This document shows, in pieces, positions 7,531 to 16,749 of a stretch of DNA of 64,000 bases. Numbering within the stretch: the stretch's first letter is position 1; the number at the start of each line of letters is the position of its first letter. Made by a program: the position numbers and the translations under genes. Under the pieces are notes generated by a model. The model did not search any database. It saw only the letters and a list, made by a program, of their open reading frames with translations, and had not been told where the DNA came from. Source of the DNA: Methylotenera_A sp046594915 (GTDB lineage Bacteria; Pseudomonadota; Gammaproteobacteria; Burkholderiales; Methylophilaceae); NCBI GenBank assembly GCA_046594915.1, contig JBKJRC010000005.1:186001-250000 (forward strand), written 5' to 3'.

Positions 7531-7914
7531 TTAGTTATTTTTTATGGATTTTTGTACTTGTTCGTTTTTGTAAAACTCATGCACCGTGCTCATATCGTAT
7601 TGACGCGCCCACTTAATAATTTCATCAAACGCCGGTGCGCCAATTTCACCTACTTGCGCATGAATGCCTGCTTGTTCGCGAATCACTAAAATACCGGGAA
7701 TCTGATTCACATCAAAATAATTGCCAATTTCTGGGTCGGTTTCGGTATTCACCATGCCAAATACAATATCGGTATTTTTAGCGGCGGCGGCCTCAAAAGT
7801 TGGTGTAAATGCCACGCATGGATCGCACCAAGGTGCCCAAAAATCCACAATCACAAAACTATTGCTTTCAATGGTTTGCTTAAAATTTTCTTTGGTTAAT
7901 GCTACAACTGCCAT
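7531..7914 (-). CDS. Thioredoxin-family protein with WCDPC active site
   Basis: The 127-residue protein has a thioredoxin fold with the redox pair Cys30-Cys33 in FWAPWCDPC and the cis-proline loop IPGILV. The classical WCGPC glycine is replaced by aspartate, which would change the redox potential and partner choice. There is no signal peptide, so it should be cytoplasmic. A C-terminal tail of about 20 residues (VHEFYKNEQVQKSIKNN) extends past the usual end. It probably acts as a specialised disulfide reductase; its substrate is unknown. Confidence 0.88.
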   Translation of the reverse strand: MAVVALTKENFKQTIESNSFVIVDFWAPWCDPCVAFTPTFEAAAAKNTDIVFGMVNTETDPEIGNYFDVNQIPGILVIREQAGIHAQVGEIGAPAFDEIIKWARQYDMSTVHEFYKNEQVQKSIKNN

Positions 7915-8185
7915 AATTTTGCTTTCAATTAAGTAATCGGATTTTAAATAAAGCCATAGTTTATCAGACGCGCACTATTAAGTTAAGTTTAGTCCAAGCT
8001 AAGCTGAGTTAAGTTTCGTTAATCACTTTCATAAAATAGCAGTCTCCTGCAAATTGACGTTTACACAAAATTATTTACACCCTCCAGATAAATAACCATT
8101 ATTTCAAACCAGCTTAACTAAAATACTTTAGGTGGTTTTTTTAGTTATTATCTGAATAAAGTTAACACCTTGGGGACCACAAAAA

Positions 8186-9013
8186 ATGAATCCAATATCC
8201 AATACAGCTTTTTATTGTTGTGGTGTGAGAATGCTTGATGCTGCGCACCCACTCTCATTATGCAATGACCATTTTGCCAAACGCTTTATGGATGCACATG
8301 GCATGCAGATTTTTGCGCCGTTTAAATCAGAAAAATTGCCCAATATGAGCAACACCGTGCGTTGCCACATTATCGATGAGTCTATTCGTCATCAACTGAC
8401 TACCAACCTTGATAGCCTTATTATCAGCATTGGTGCAGGGTTCGATACACGTGCGTATCGTATAAAAGGGGGTGAATGGGTAGAAATTGATGAGCCGCAG
8501 ATTATTGAATACAAAAATGAAAAACTGCCTATTGCCCAATGCACAAACAGTCTCACGCGTATTTCAATTGATTTTTCCGAAGAAACGCTGACTGAAAAAC
8601 TAACTGCTTATCGCACCCAGCAATCTATCATTATTGTGATTGAAGGCGTTTTTATGTACCTGGAAAACCCTGCGATAGAAAGCACTATTAAACAGCTGCA
8701 AAGGCTTTTTCCAAAACACATCTTATTATGCGATTTGATGACTAAAAAATTCTTCGAGAAATTTGCGCAAAGTGTGCATAACAAATTGGTAGAAGCTGGT
8801 GCAAAATTTACCGCTAGGCCCAATAACCCCGCAGCTACTTTTATACAGCACGGCTATGTTGAATACTCACGTACGCCCATGTTTAAGCGAGCTAGTGAAC
8901 TCGGCCTGCTGTGGGATAGAGCGAAAATTCCTGCTTTTATTGCAAAATTGTTATTTAATACAATAATGAAAAATATTAACGGCTACGCTGTTTACAAATT
9001 CAAATTTGGTTAG
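8186..9013 (+). CDS. LCM/PPM1-family SAM-dependent methyltransferase
   Basis: The 275-residue protein carries the leucine-carboxyl-methyltransferase-like signature: the SAM loop IISIGAGFDTRAYR near residue 78 and IVIEGVFMYLENPAI near 150. Bacterial members methylate small molecules or polyketide-type carboxylates; the substrate here is unknown. A GGGGA ribosome-binding site precedes the ATG by about 9 bases. The 271-base upstream region contains the 10-base direct repeat AGTTAAGTTT (7981 and 8007) but no clear promoter. It is convergent with the nitroreductase gene, 8 bases away. Confidence 0.82.
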   Translation: MNPISNTAFYCCGVRMLDAAHPLSLCNDHFAKRFMDAHGMQIFAPFKSEKLPNMSNTVRCHIIDESIRHQLTTNLDSLIISIGAGFDTRAYRIKGGEWVEIDEPQIIEYKNEKLPIAQCTNSLTRISIDFSEETLTEKLTAYRTQQSIIIVIEGVFMYLENPAIESTIKQLQRLFPKHILLCDLMTKKFFEKFAQSVHNKLVEAGAKFTARPNNPAATFIQHGYVEYSRTPMFKRASELGLLWDRAKIPAFIAKLLFNTIMKNINGYAVYKFKFG

Positions 9014-9021
9014 CGCGTATT

Positions 9022-9621
9022 TTAAACAATTGGCTCGTCCCAAGCAGCGTTAAAAAATAACTCGCCTAACGGTTTACGCTTGCGTGGCTGCATCTCGCGC
9101 GTTAATGCTTCACCCGTCACCGTGGTAATATCTGCGGCATAGCCAACCGCGACCATCGCCATTAAGGTAAATTGAGCGGGAATTTTAAACACTTCACGCG
9201 TAACATCCGCATTAAAACCACCCATTTGATGCGCCATCAAACCTAAATCGGCAGCTTGCAAGCACAGGTTTTCAGCCGCGGCGCCAGAGTCGTACTGTGC
9301 CCAGCGATTAGGCTGTTGATTATGGCCAAATAAAGTATTCGCGCACACCAGCAATAATACTGGCGCGTCTTTTACCCATGCCTGATTACCGGCTACCAAG
9401 CAATCAAACGCTTTTTGCCAACTGGCCGCATCGCTATTTTTGTCCCACAGCATAAAGCGCCAAGGTTCATCGCCAAAACACGATGGCGCCCAGCGCGCGG
9501 CTTCGCACAAGCTAATAATCTGCGATTTTGAAACGGGCTTACTTGCATCGTAAGCGCGGCCACTCCAACGTTTGGCAAGGGTTTCGTTGATTGGAGCTTG
9601 CGTAATAGCGAGTTTTTGCAT
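9022..9621 (-). CDS. Nitroreductase-family FMN oxidoreductase
   Basis: The 199-residue protein has the nitroreductase arrangement: the FMN-phosphate contact RWSGRAYDASKPV at the N-terminus, AARWAPSCFGDEPWRF near residue 42, and DSGAAAENLCLQAADLGLMAHQMGGF near 110. Such enzymes reduce nitroaromatics, quinones or related electrophiles with NAD(P)H. It follows the old yellow enzyme gene by 24 bases on the same strand, so the two flavoenzymes are probably cotranscribed and act on similar toxic electrophiles. Confidence 0.9.
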   Translation of the reverse strand: MQKLAITQAPINETLAKRWSGRAYDASKPVSKSQIISLCEAARWAPSCFGDEPWRFMLWDKNSDAASWQKAFDCLVAGNQAWVKDAPVLLLVCANTLFGHNQQPNRWAQYDSGAAAENLCLQAADLGLMAHQMGGFNADVTREVFKIPAQFTLMAMVAVGYAADITTVTGEALTREMQPRKRKPLGELFFNAAWDEPIV

Positions 9622-9645
9622 GCTGTTTTGCCTGTTATTTGAGTG

Positions 9646-10728
9646 TTAAGCGCTTAAAAAAGCATAATCAGTGTAACCTTTTTCGCCACCACCATAAAAT
9701 GTTTCTGCGTCTGCTTCGTTTAAAGGCGCATCTGTTTTATAGCGCGCAACCAAATCAGGATTGGCGATAAATGGTACGCCATAAGCAATCACATCGGCGT
9801 GCCCACTGGCAATTGCCTCATTGCCACGCGCTTTATCATAAGCTAAATTGGCCATATACGCGCCCTTAAACAGTTTGCGCATTTGCACAAAATCAAACGC
9901 ATCCGATTCACCACCATCATGAATACCGCCTTCTACCACATGCAAATAGGCTAAATTAAATTGATTTAATTGCTGTGCCACATAATTGAATAACGCCTGT
10001 GGATTGCTGTCTTTCATATCGTTAAAAGGGTTAACAGGCGAAATACGCAGACCGACTTTATCGCTGCCAGCCACGTCAACCACGGCTTTGGTTACTTCTA
10101 ACAATAAACGTGCGCGATTTTCAATACTGCCACCATAATTATCGGTGCGCGTATTACTACCATCACGCAAAAACTGGTCTAACAAATAGCCATTGGCCGC
10201 ATGAATCTCAACGCCATCAAAGCCTGCCGCAAGTGCGCATTTGGTTGCATGGACATACTCTGCAATGATGCCTGGCAACTCACTGACTTCTAGCGCGCGT
10301 GGTTCAACGAAATCAACCAACCCTTCATACGTAAAGGCTTGTCCAGCAGGTTTGATTGCAGAAGGAGCAACGGGCAATGCATTATTTGGCAATAAACTTG
10401 GGTGCGCAATACGGCCTACATGCCACAATTGCAACACGATTTTCCCACCTTTTGCATGCACTGCATTAGTTACTTTTTTCCAGCCAGCCACTTGCGCGTC
10501 GGTGTAAATTCCAGGCAACAAAATATAACCATGCGCCATTTCAGATATCGGCGTGGCCTCTGTCACGATTAAACCCGCACTCGCACGCTGCGCGTAATAA
10601 GTCACATTTAAATCCTGTGGTACGCCAGTTCCTTTAGGCGCTCTGCTTCTTGTTAATGGTGCCATGACCATACGGTTTTTAAGTGAGATTGAGCCCAAAG
10701 TTGCAGGGCTAAATAAATCTAATGCCAT
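9646..10728 (-). CDS. Old yellow enzyme family alkene reductase (NemA-like)
   Basis: This FMN-binding TIM barrel reduces activated C=C bonds of enals, enones or nitro compounds with NAD(P)H. Visible are LKNRMVMAPLTRSRA near the N-terminus, LQLWHVGRIAHPS, and the active-site and FMN segment VEIHAANGYLLDQFLRDG followed by TRTDNYGGS. The start at 10728 (MALDLF) is chosen because GGAG lies 6 bases upstream; the frame also opens at a TTG four codons earlier. A dyad at 10779-10802 in the leader may bind a regulator. It groups with nitroreductase, YceI and pirin genes. Confidence 0.93.
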   Translation of the reverse strand: MALDLFSPATLGSISLKNRMVMAPLTRSRAPKGTGVPQDLNVTYYAQRASAGLIVTEATPISEMAHGYILLPGIYTDAQVAGWKKVTNAVHAKGGKIVLQLWHVGRIAHPSLLPNNALPVAPSAIKPAGQAFTYEGLVDFVEPRALEVSELPGIIAEYVHATKCALAAGFDGVEIHAANGYLLDQFLRDGSNTRTDNYGGSIENRARLLLEVTKAVVDVAGSDKVGLRISPVNPFNDMKDSNPQALFNYVAQQLNQFNLAYLHVVEGGIHDGGESDAFDFVQMRKLFKGAYMANLAYDKARGNEAIASGHADVIAYGVPFIANPDLVARYKTDAPLNEADAETFYGGGEKGYTDYAFLSA

Positions 10729-10778
10729 TTGATTCTCCAATTTTAATGCGTGAATTTGATACTTGAATAAAAAAGTTA

Positions 10779-10802
10779 AACCAACTTAATATCTAGTTGG
10801 TT
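10779..10802. promoter_or_regulatory. Inverted repeat upstream of the alkene reductase, operator candidate
   Basis: AACCAAC and GTTGGTT form a perfect 7-base dyad with a 10-base spacer, 50-75 bases upstream of the minus-strand alkene reductase start. The size and position suit a TetR- or LysR-type operator. No regulator gene is adjacent, so the partner is unknown. Confidence 0.35.
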
Positions 10803-10837
10803 AAATTAAATTAGTTAAAGTTAAGTCGATTTAAATG

Positions 10838-11443
10838 TTACTTAATAGGCAATTCTGCGGGTAATTTAACGCCTTCTATCAATAGCGTAATTTCAATTTC
10901 ATCGCCCACAGGCGCGTCTTTTTTAAGCGGCCAGGCAAAGCCAAAGTCGCTGGCTTTAATCAGCGTATGCGCCTCAAATCCGCTTCTGTAACCGCCCCAA
11001 GGGTCAGTACCAAAACCCAACACTTTAAACGGAAATGTCAACTCTTTTGCTACGCCATGCAGGGTTAATACGCCCGTCATCAAGCCTTCTGTGGCAGATG
11101 TTGCCATTATTTTGTTGCTAACGAATGTCATTTCAGCAAATTTTTCTATATCTAAATAATCCGATTTTTTAATATGTTGATCACGTTTTGCATGGCCGCT
11201 GTTAACGCTCAGCATTTTAATTTTTGCATCCACCGAAGAGTTGGATAACTGATTGCGGTCAATCACTATTTTGCCTGTGACATCGGTAAATGTACCCGAC
11301 GTTTTTGAGGCAACATGGCGGATGGTCCAATTCGCAAAACTATGCGTATCGTCGATTCTGTAAGCCTCAGGGTCTGCCATGGTGTAACTACTGGCTAAAA
11401 TCAGCGCACTGGCTAAACTCCATTGCATCATCGATCTAAACAT
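10838..11443 (-). CDS. YceI-family periplasmic protein
   Basis: The 201-residue protein has a signal peptide (cleavage after SYTMA, near residue 23) and the YceI lipocalin-like beta barrel: YRIDDTHSFANWTIRHV, GTFTDVTGKIVID, and FPFKVLGFGTDPWGGYRSGF. Family members bind polyprenyl chains such as ubiquinone-8 and are linked to oxidative, acid or osmotic stress; the ligand here is not known. It lies between the pirin and alkene reductase genes on the same strand. Confidence 0.9.
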   Translation of the reverse strand: MFRSMMQWSLASALILASSYTMADPEAYRIDDTHSFANWTIRHVASKTSGTFTDVTGKIVIDRNQLSNSSVDAKIKMLSVNSGHAKRDQHIKKSDYLDIEKFAEMTFVSNKIMATSATEGLMTGVLTLHGVAKELTFPFKVLGFGTDPWGGYRSGFEAHTLIKASDFGFAWPLKKDAPVGDEIEITLLIEGVKLPAELPIK

Positions 11444-11486
11444 TGAATATATTCCTTTTTTCTAATCTCTAAATTAATAGGCCCAG

Positions 11487-12194
11487 TTAATATAGTGAAT
11501 CAGGCAAATCAAATAATAATATTTCGGCCGATTGCGCTGCTTTAATCTGTATCGACTCATTCGCAGTAAGCATGGCTGCATCTCCCGCGCTTAATCGGTG
11601 TCCGTTCACCTCAACATCGCCCAATGCCACATGCAAATAGGCCTGTCGATTTTTGTCAACGCCATAATTTAATGCCTGTTGTGCGGTTAACTGAGCCGCA
11701 TAGATTGCCATATCTTGATGCACAATTAAGGAATCTTGCGCGCCATTTTCAGACGCCAATAAACACCATTGGTTTAATTTTAATGTCACATCAAACAATT
11801 TGTCCTGATAACCAGGCGTTAAGTCGAGCTGATTCGGCGTAACCCAAATTTGCAATAAATGCACAGGTTCAGTATCCGACGCATTAAACTCGCTATGCGT
11901 AATGCCCGTGCCAGCCGTCATGCGCTGCACGTGGCCTTGGTGAATCACCTCCACATTGCCAAGGCTATCTTTATGCGCTAATTCGCCTTTTAAAATATAG
12001 GTGATGATTTCCATATCGTTGTGCGAATGCATGCCAAAACCTTTGGCTGGCGCAATCACATCATCATTAATCACTTTCAGCACTGAAAACCCCATCCAAT
12101 TGGCATCGTAATAATGCCCAAATGAAAAAGAATGATAGCTATCTAACCATCCGCGGTTAACGTGGCCACGTTCATTGGAGGTTCGAATCTGCAT
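11487..12194 (-). CDS. Pirin-family bicupin protein (YhhW-like)
   Basis: The 235-residue bicupin has the pirin N-terminal metal site FGMHSHNDMEIITYILKGELAHKDSLGN and a second histidine cluster at GTGITHSEFNAS. YhhW-type pirins show quercetin 2,3-dioxygenase activity in vitro; the physiological substrate is unclear. The C-terminal cupin lacks metal ligands, as in the family. It is the first gene of the minus-strand group pirin-YceI-alkene reductase-nitroreductase and is divergent from the PsiE-like gene. Confidence 0.9.
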   Translation of the reverse strand: MQIRTSNERGHVNRGWLDSYHSFSFGHYYDANWMGFSVLKVINDDVIAPAKGFGMHSHNDMEIITYILKGELAHKDSLGNVEVIHQGHVQRMTAGTGITHSEFNASDTEPVHLLQIWVTPNQLDLTPGYQDKLFDVTLKLNQWCLLASENGAQDSLIVHQDMAIYAAQLTAQQALNYGVDKNRQAYLHVALGDVEVNGHRLSAGDAAMLTANESIQIKAAQSAEILLFDLPDSLY

Positions 12195-12350
12195 AGCGCA
12201 ATGCCTTTGTTGGAAATACGTCCATTTTTATTAAACCAGTTTACTATATCGACCATAAATATTCATACAGAATTTAAGTCTATTAACGTTATATGTGGTT
12301 AAATTATTGTTAATCAAGTTTTAATTTTAGTTTAAATAAAAGAGGGAAAG

Positions 12351-12809
12351 ATGACACAAGATCAACTACCGCGCGAATTTGAACCACTCAACAGAATCGC
12401 CATTAAAGCCATGCAGTGGCTAAACGGTTTTGCCCACCTGATTATTGGCCTGGCTTTGGCGATTTCTGTGGTGATGTTTACTTGGCTGTTTTTTAAAGAT
12501 GTGCAAAATGCCGCTTATAATCATAATCTGGTGCACGGATTTTTGCATGCGCTAGGCACGCTCATGTTGCTATGGTCGGTTTCTGCGCTGATTTCGGCAG
12601 AAATACGCTATTTAATGGGCAGCAAATTACTGGTAGAAACCTTTGTAGAGGTAGTATTGGTGCTGTTTTTGCGTAAACTAATCGTCATGCCAGTGCAAGA
12701 CGCCTCGCCTTCGATTGAAGAAATCAGCATTTGGGTGGGCGGCGCGTTTGCGATGGGTGTTATTTATGTGATGGTGCGCTGGGCGGATAAATCCATCGAA
12801 CCAAAATAA
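12351..12809 (+). CDS. PsiE-like membrane protein
   Basis: The 152-residue protein has four predicted helices (about 27-47, 62-82, 90-108 and 122-140). The pattern resembles the phosphate-starvation-inducible PsiE family, whose function is unknown: helix, charged loop FFKDVQNAAYNHNLVHGFLHALG, then SAEIRYLMGSKLLVETFVEVVLVLFLRKLIV. An AGAGGGAAAG ribosome-binding site precedes the ATG. It stands alone, divergent from pirin and about 100 bases before the moxR gene. No Pho box was recognised in the 156-base leader. Confidence 0.65.
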   Translation: MTQDQLPREFEPLNRIAIKAMQWLNGFAHLIIGLALAISVVMFTWLFFKDVQNAAYNHNLVHGFLHALGTLMLLWSVSALISAEIRYLMGSKLLVETFVEVVLVLFLRKLIVMPVQDASPSIEEISIWVGGAFAMGVIYVMVRWADKSIEPK

Positions 12810-12839
12810 AAATCAGGTAAAAATTACGTGAAAATCAGG
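12809..12839 (+). repeat. Short direct repeat after the PsiE-like gene
   Basis: AAAATCAGG occurs at 12809-12817 and 12831-12839, 22 bases apart; the first copy starts at the last base of the stop codon. A degenerate CAGCAAAAA follows. Confidence 0.5.
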
Positions 12840-12905
12840 CAAAAAGTTCAGCAAAAAATAGTGTTAACTTCTTCATTTCTATTCCACTTTTTAAAATAAT
12901 AACCT

Positions 12906-13799
12906 ATGCAAAACACCATTAATGCCATTATCGACGCCACTTCTCACATTATTTTAGGCAAACAGCAACAAATCAAACTAAGCCTCACCTGCCTGCTGGC
13001 AAATGGTCATTTACTGATTGAAGATTTGCCCGGCATGGGTAAAACCACGCTTGCACATACATTGGCGCAAGTGCTGGGTTTGAGTTTCAGGCGTAGCCAA
13101 TTTACCAGCGATTTACTGCCTGCCGACATTATTGGCGTATCGGTTTTTGATCGCAATACGTCTAACTTTCAATTCCATGCTGGGCCAATTTTTACCAACG
13201 TGTTGCTGGCAGATGAAATTAATCGCGCCACACCCAAAACGCAAAGTGCATTATTAGAGGCGATGGAAGAACATCAGGTCACTGTGGATGGCAATACGCA
13301 TTTACTGCCGCAGCCATTTTTTGTAATCGCGACGCAAAATCCTAAACATCACATTGGCACATTTGCCTTGCCAGAGTCGCAATTAGACCGCTTTTTAATG
13401 CGCATCACGCTGGGATATCCTGATGCCCAATCGGAACGTGCTTTGCTTAAAAACCAAGGCGGGCGCGCCAACGCTGGCACGATTCAAGCTGTGTGCGATG
13501 CGGATACTTTGTTAAAATTACAGCAACAAGCACATAAAGTGCATGTTTCGGATGCGCTGTTGGATTACCTGCAAGCACTGATTCAATACACCCGAACGCA
13601 ATCTAATATTGGCTTGTCGCCCAGAGCGGGCTTAGGTTTGCGCCAGTGCGCACAAGCGTGGGCGCTTGTAGCTGGCCGCGATTTCGTCACACCAGAAGAT
13701 ATTCAAGCGGTGTTACCAAGCGTGGTGGCGCACCGCTTGCAGGCAGACGGCAACACCAATATTGCCAAGCAAATACTTGATCACGTTGCTATTCCTTAG
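12906..13799 (+). CDS. MoxR-type AAA+ ATPase
   Basis: MoxR ATPases act as chaperones for metal insertion or complex assembly with VWA or DUF58 partners. The 297-residue protein has Walker A DLPGMGKTTLAH near residues 40-51, Walker B VLLADEINRATPKTQSALLEAMEE near 103, and sensor-1 FFVIATQNPKHHIGTFALPESQLDRF. It is the first gene of the set moxR, DUF58, transglutaminase, tadA, with gaps of 21 and 4 bases and then a 1-base overlap. The DUF58 protein is its probable partner. Confidence 0.93.
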   Translation: MQNTINAIIDATSHIILGKQQQIKLSLTCLLANGHLLIEDLPGMGKTTLAHTLAQVLGLSFRRSQFTSDLLPADIIGVSVFDRNTSNFQFHAGPIFTNVLLADEINRATPKTQSALLEAMEEHQVTVDGNTHLLPQPFFVIATQNPKHHIGTFALPESQLDRFLMRITLGYPDAQSERALLKNQGGRANAGTIQAVCDADTLLKLQQQAHKVHVSDALLDYLQALIQYTRTQSNIGLSPRAGLGLRQCAQAWALVAGRDFVTPEDIQAVLPSVVAHRLQADGNTNIAKQILDHVAIP

Positions 13800-13820
13800 T
13801 TAGTTTTAAGTTTCTTAAAT

Positions 13821-14786
13821 ATGTCGCAAAAAATCTGGCCATTTAACTTTTGGAAGCGCAATTATTGGCAACAATGGTTTCGTGTATCCAAAAGCGTTAA
13901 CAATATTGCCAAGCTTAACCCACGCCAGATTTACATTTTACCGACGCGATGGGGTTTGTTATATGCAATTATGCTGCTTGCGTTACTCATCGGCTCCATC
14001 AATTATTCGTTAAGTTTGGGCTACTATGTCACATTTTTGCTGGCGTCTATGGGCAATATTGCCATGTTGCACACTTGGCGAAATTTGCTGTATTTGCAGG
14101 TAAGCGTAATTAACGCTAAACCCGTTTTTGCAGGCGATATGGCCGAAATTAACGTTAAAGTAACCGAAATTAACCATCGCCCGCGCTATGTGATTGCCGC
14201 TTATTTTAATCCGCAAGCAGAAATCATTTGCGATATAAAGTCTAACGATGCGCAAATATATGATGTAGCGCTTACCACCCAAAAACGCGGCTTGCATCGC
14301 TTGCCACGGCTAACGCTTTATACAGAATTCCCCTTAAGTTTATTGCATGCATGGGCAGTAGTGGAAAGCCCCTTTCAACTGTTGGTTTACCCAAAACCAA
14401 GCGATTCAAGCAACCAAATTTTACTGTCTGCAGATGCCAATGCACAAGGAAGTAGCCAGCTAAGCAAGGGTGATGATGATTTTAACGGGCATAAAAATTA
14501 TCAACTAGGCGATTCGCCTAGCAGAGTAGACTGGAAAGCCTCTAGCCGCGGCATTGGCATGTATACCAAACTTTACAGTGGCGCAGGTGTTAATACTTTA
14601 TGGTTAGACTGGGCAGAAACCGAAGGCGATACTGAGACGCGTATTGCGCAACTAACCCGCTGGGTTGTGGATGCACATGCCACACAGCAAACCTATGGTT
14701 TACGCTTACCAAATACGGTGTTAGAACCCAACAATAGCGAGCCGCACTACCATCAAGCCTTAACCGCATTGGCTTTATTTAACTAA
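13821..14786 (+). CDS. DUF58-domain membrane protein
   Basis: The 321-residue protein has two membrane segments (about 48-64 and 68-88) and a DUF58 region with GDDDFNGHKNYQLGDSPSRVDWKASSRG near residue 215-245, the hallmark of the family. DUF58 proteins accompany MoxR ATPases and transglutaminases; the molecular role is not settled. The last part (LYSGAGVNTLWLDWAET) resembles a degenerate VWA fold. The gene begins 21 bases after moxR and ends 4 bases before the transglutaminase. Confidence 0.9.
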   Translation: MSQKIWPFNFWKRNYWQQWFRVSKSVNNIAKLNPRQIYILPTRWGLLYAIMLLALLIGSINYSLSLGYYVTFLLASMGNIAMLHTWRNLLYLQVSVINAKPVFAGDMAEINVKVTEINHRPRYVIAAYFNPQAEIICDIKSNDAQIYDVALTTQKRGLHRLPRLTLYTEFPLSLLHAWAVVESPFQLLVYPKPSDSSNQILLSADANAQGSSQLSKGDDDFNGHKNYQLGDSPSRVDWKASSRGIGMYTKLYSGAGVNTLWLDWAETEGDTETRIAQLTRWVVDAHATQQTYGLRLPNTVLEPNNSEPHYHQALTALALFN

Positions 14787-14790
14787 GTCT

Positions 14791-16749
14791 ATGTATCGCT
14801 TATTAAACGCTCAACATCTTAAATGGCTACTGGTTTCGCTGGCTGTGGTGCTGGCCACACACATGCCAAACCTGCCAATCTGGGTGAGTGTTGCGAGTGT
14901 TTCTTTTGGTATTTGGCGCTATTTACTAGATAAAAATCAATGGCCTATGCCAAAAATTTGGGTTTTATTACCCATTACCTTAATCATGTGTGTGGGCATT
15001 ATTGTTACTTTTAAAGGTTTTTTTGGGCGCGATGCATCGTTAAGTTTGCTGGTAGTAATGTGTTCACTGAAATTGCTGGAAACTAAAACGCTGCGCGATT
15101 ACATGCTGGTGATTGTGCTGGCTTATTTTATTGTCGGCAATTTATTTCTATTTAACCAGAGCATTGCCACATTTGCTTTGAGTGTTCCGCCACTTATATT
15201 GCTCACCGCGACCTTAATTAATATTAGCCTAAAAAATACACAAACACAGCAACCCATTGCATTTACATTAAAACTGGCGACGCAATTATTGTTGCAGGCG
15301 GTGCCAGTGATGCTGATATTATTTGTGCTGTTTCCGCGCATTCCTGGCCCGCTGTGGGGTTTGCCGCAAGACGCGAATAGCGGCATGACCGGTTTGGGCG
15401 ATAGCTTACAGTTTGGCAATATCAGCAACCTGACTAAAAATAGCGCGGTTGCATTCAGGGTGCAGTTTAAAGGCGCAGTACCTGAGCGAAACCAGTTGTA
15501 TTGGCGTGGCCCCGTTTTGTGGCATCAAGAAAACCGCAACTGGACGATGAGCAGCCCAGATATTGGCTTGCAGCCTGAAATTGCGGCTGTATACGGCAAG
15601 TCGATTCAATACACCATGACGCTGGAGCCACATAACCGGTTATGGATGCTGATGTTGGATATGCCAACGCTGATTCCACCTGATGCCAAGCTGACGCACG
15701 ATTATTCCGTGGTTGCCAATAAACCTGTACGCACCCGGCTGCGCTACGATGCCATATCATTTAATCGCTATCAATTAGGGGTTAAGTTGGGCGAGCGTGA
15801 GCGGCTTTTAAGCCTGCAAATTAATGAAGGCGAAAACCCGAAAACGCTGCAATTAGCAAAAAGTTGGCAGCATTTAAACGCTGTCGACAAAATCAATACC
15901 GCACTGCAACGCTATCGCCAGCAGGCTTTTATTTATACGTTAAAGCCGCCTGTGTTAGGTGACAATCCTATCGATGAATTTTTATTTAAGTCAAAACGCG
16001 GCTTTTGCGAGCATTATGCCACCAGCTTTGTGTATTTAATGCGCGCCGCGGGCTTGCCAGCGCGCATTGTCACAGGCTACCAAGGCGGTGAATATAATCC
16101 AAATGGTAATTACTATATTGTGCGTCAATCCGATGCGCACGCATGGGCAGAAGTTTGGCTGGCGGATAAAGGCTGGGTGCGCATCGACCCGACCGCGGCG
16201 GTATCACCAGAACGCATTGAACAAAGCATTGCAAATGCGCTGGATGACACGGATGAATTGCCTATGATGGCACGTGCCGATTATCCTTGGCTTAAAAAAG
16301 CTTATTTAAATTGGGATGGTGTGAACAATGACTGGAATCAATGGGTGCTGGGTTATGACGATAAAAAACAACTCGATTTTCTAAAAAAACTCAGCGGCAA
16401 AAACTTTAATTTACAGGATATGCTGATTTGGATGATAGGCATTATTGCTGTAATTATGGGGTTAACTGCTTACTATTTACTCAAGCAACAAAAAGCCAGA
16501 CAAAACGCCACGCAAAAAGTGTACGCAAAATATTTAAAACAACTAAAACGTGCTGGCTTAACACCGAATAGTGGCGAAACTGCACTGGATTTTGCGACAC
16601 GTGCGGCAAAAATGTTGCCAAGCCAACAAACACAAATGCTGGATATTGCGCAACGTTATAACGTCATTACCTACAGTGAGTCGCCCAACCCAGCGTTGCT
16701 GCAAGATTTAGCAGAGCGCATAAAGCAACTGAATATCCCAAAATTATAA
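14791..16749 (+). CDS. TgpA-type membrane transglutaminase (DUF3488-transglutaminase)
   Basis: The 652-residue protein has about six N-terminal membrane helices (residues 10-190, DUF3488), a large periplasmic part with a transglutaminase/protease core, and a final helix near 545-565 before a cytoplasmic DUF4129-like tail. The catalytic triad is visible: Cys406 in RGFCEHYA, His450 in SDAHAWAEVW and Asp466 in RIDPTAA. The Pseudomonas homologue TgpA is essential for growth there; its substrate is not known. Its stop overlaps tadA as TAATG, so the two are coupled. Confidence 0.92.
   Translation: MYRLLNAQHLKWLLVSLAVVLATHMPNLPIWVSVASVSFGIWRYLLDKNQWPMPKIWVLLPITLIMCVGIIVTFKGFFGRDASLSLLVVMCSLKLLETKTLRDYMLVIVLAYFIVGNLFLFNQSIATFALSVPPLILLTATLINISLKNTQTQQPIAFTLKLATQLLLQAVPVMLILFVLFPRIPGPLWGLPQDANSGMTGLGDSLQFGNISNLTKNSAVAFRVQFKGAVPERNQLYWRGPVLWHQENRNWTMSSPDIGLQPEIAAVYGKSIQYTMTLEPHNRLWMLMLDMPTLIPPDAKLTHDYSVVANKPVRTRLRYDAISFNRYQLGVKLGERERLLSLQINEGENPKTLQLAKSWQHLNAVDKINTALQRYRQQAFIYTLKPPVLGDNPIDEFLFKSKRGFCEHYATSFVYLMRAAGLPARIVTGYQGGEYNPNGNYYIVRQSDAHAWAEVWLADKGWVRIDPTAAVSPERIEQSIANALDDTDELPMMARADYPWLKKAYLNWDGVNNDWNQWVLGYDDKKQLDFLKKLSGKNFNLQDMLIWMIGIIAVIMGLTAYYLLKQQKARQNATQKVYAKYLKQLKRAGLTPNSGETALDFATRAAKMLPSQQTQMLDIAQRYNVITYSESPNPALLQDLAERIKQLNIPKL

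Noticed and set aside
12176..12192. GGTTCGAATC-like segment resembling a tRNA T-loop
   Set aside because: It is the reversed 5' end of the pirin gene (MQIRTSNE). No acceptor stem, D-arm or anticodon arm can be folded around it.
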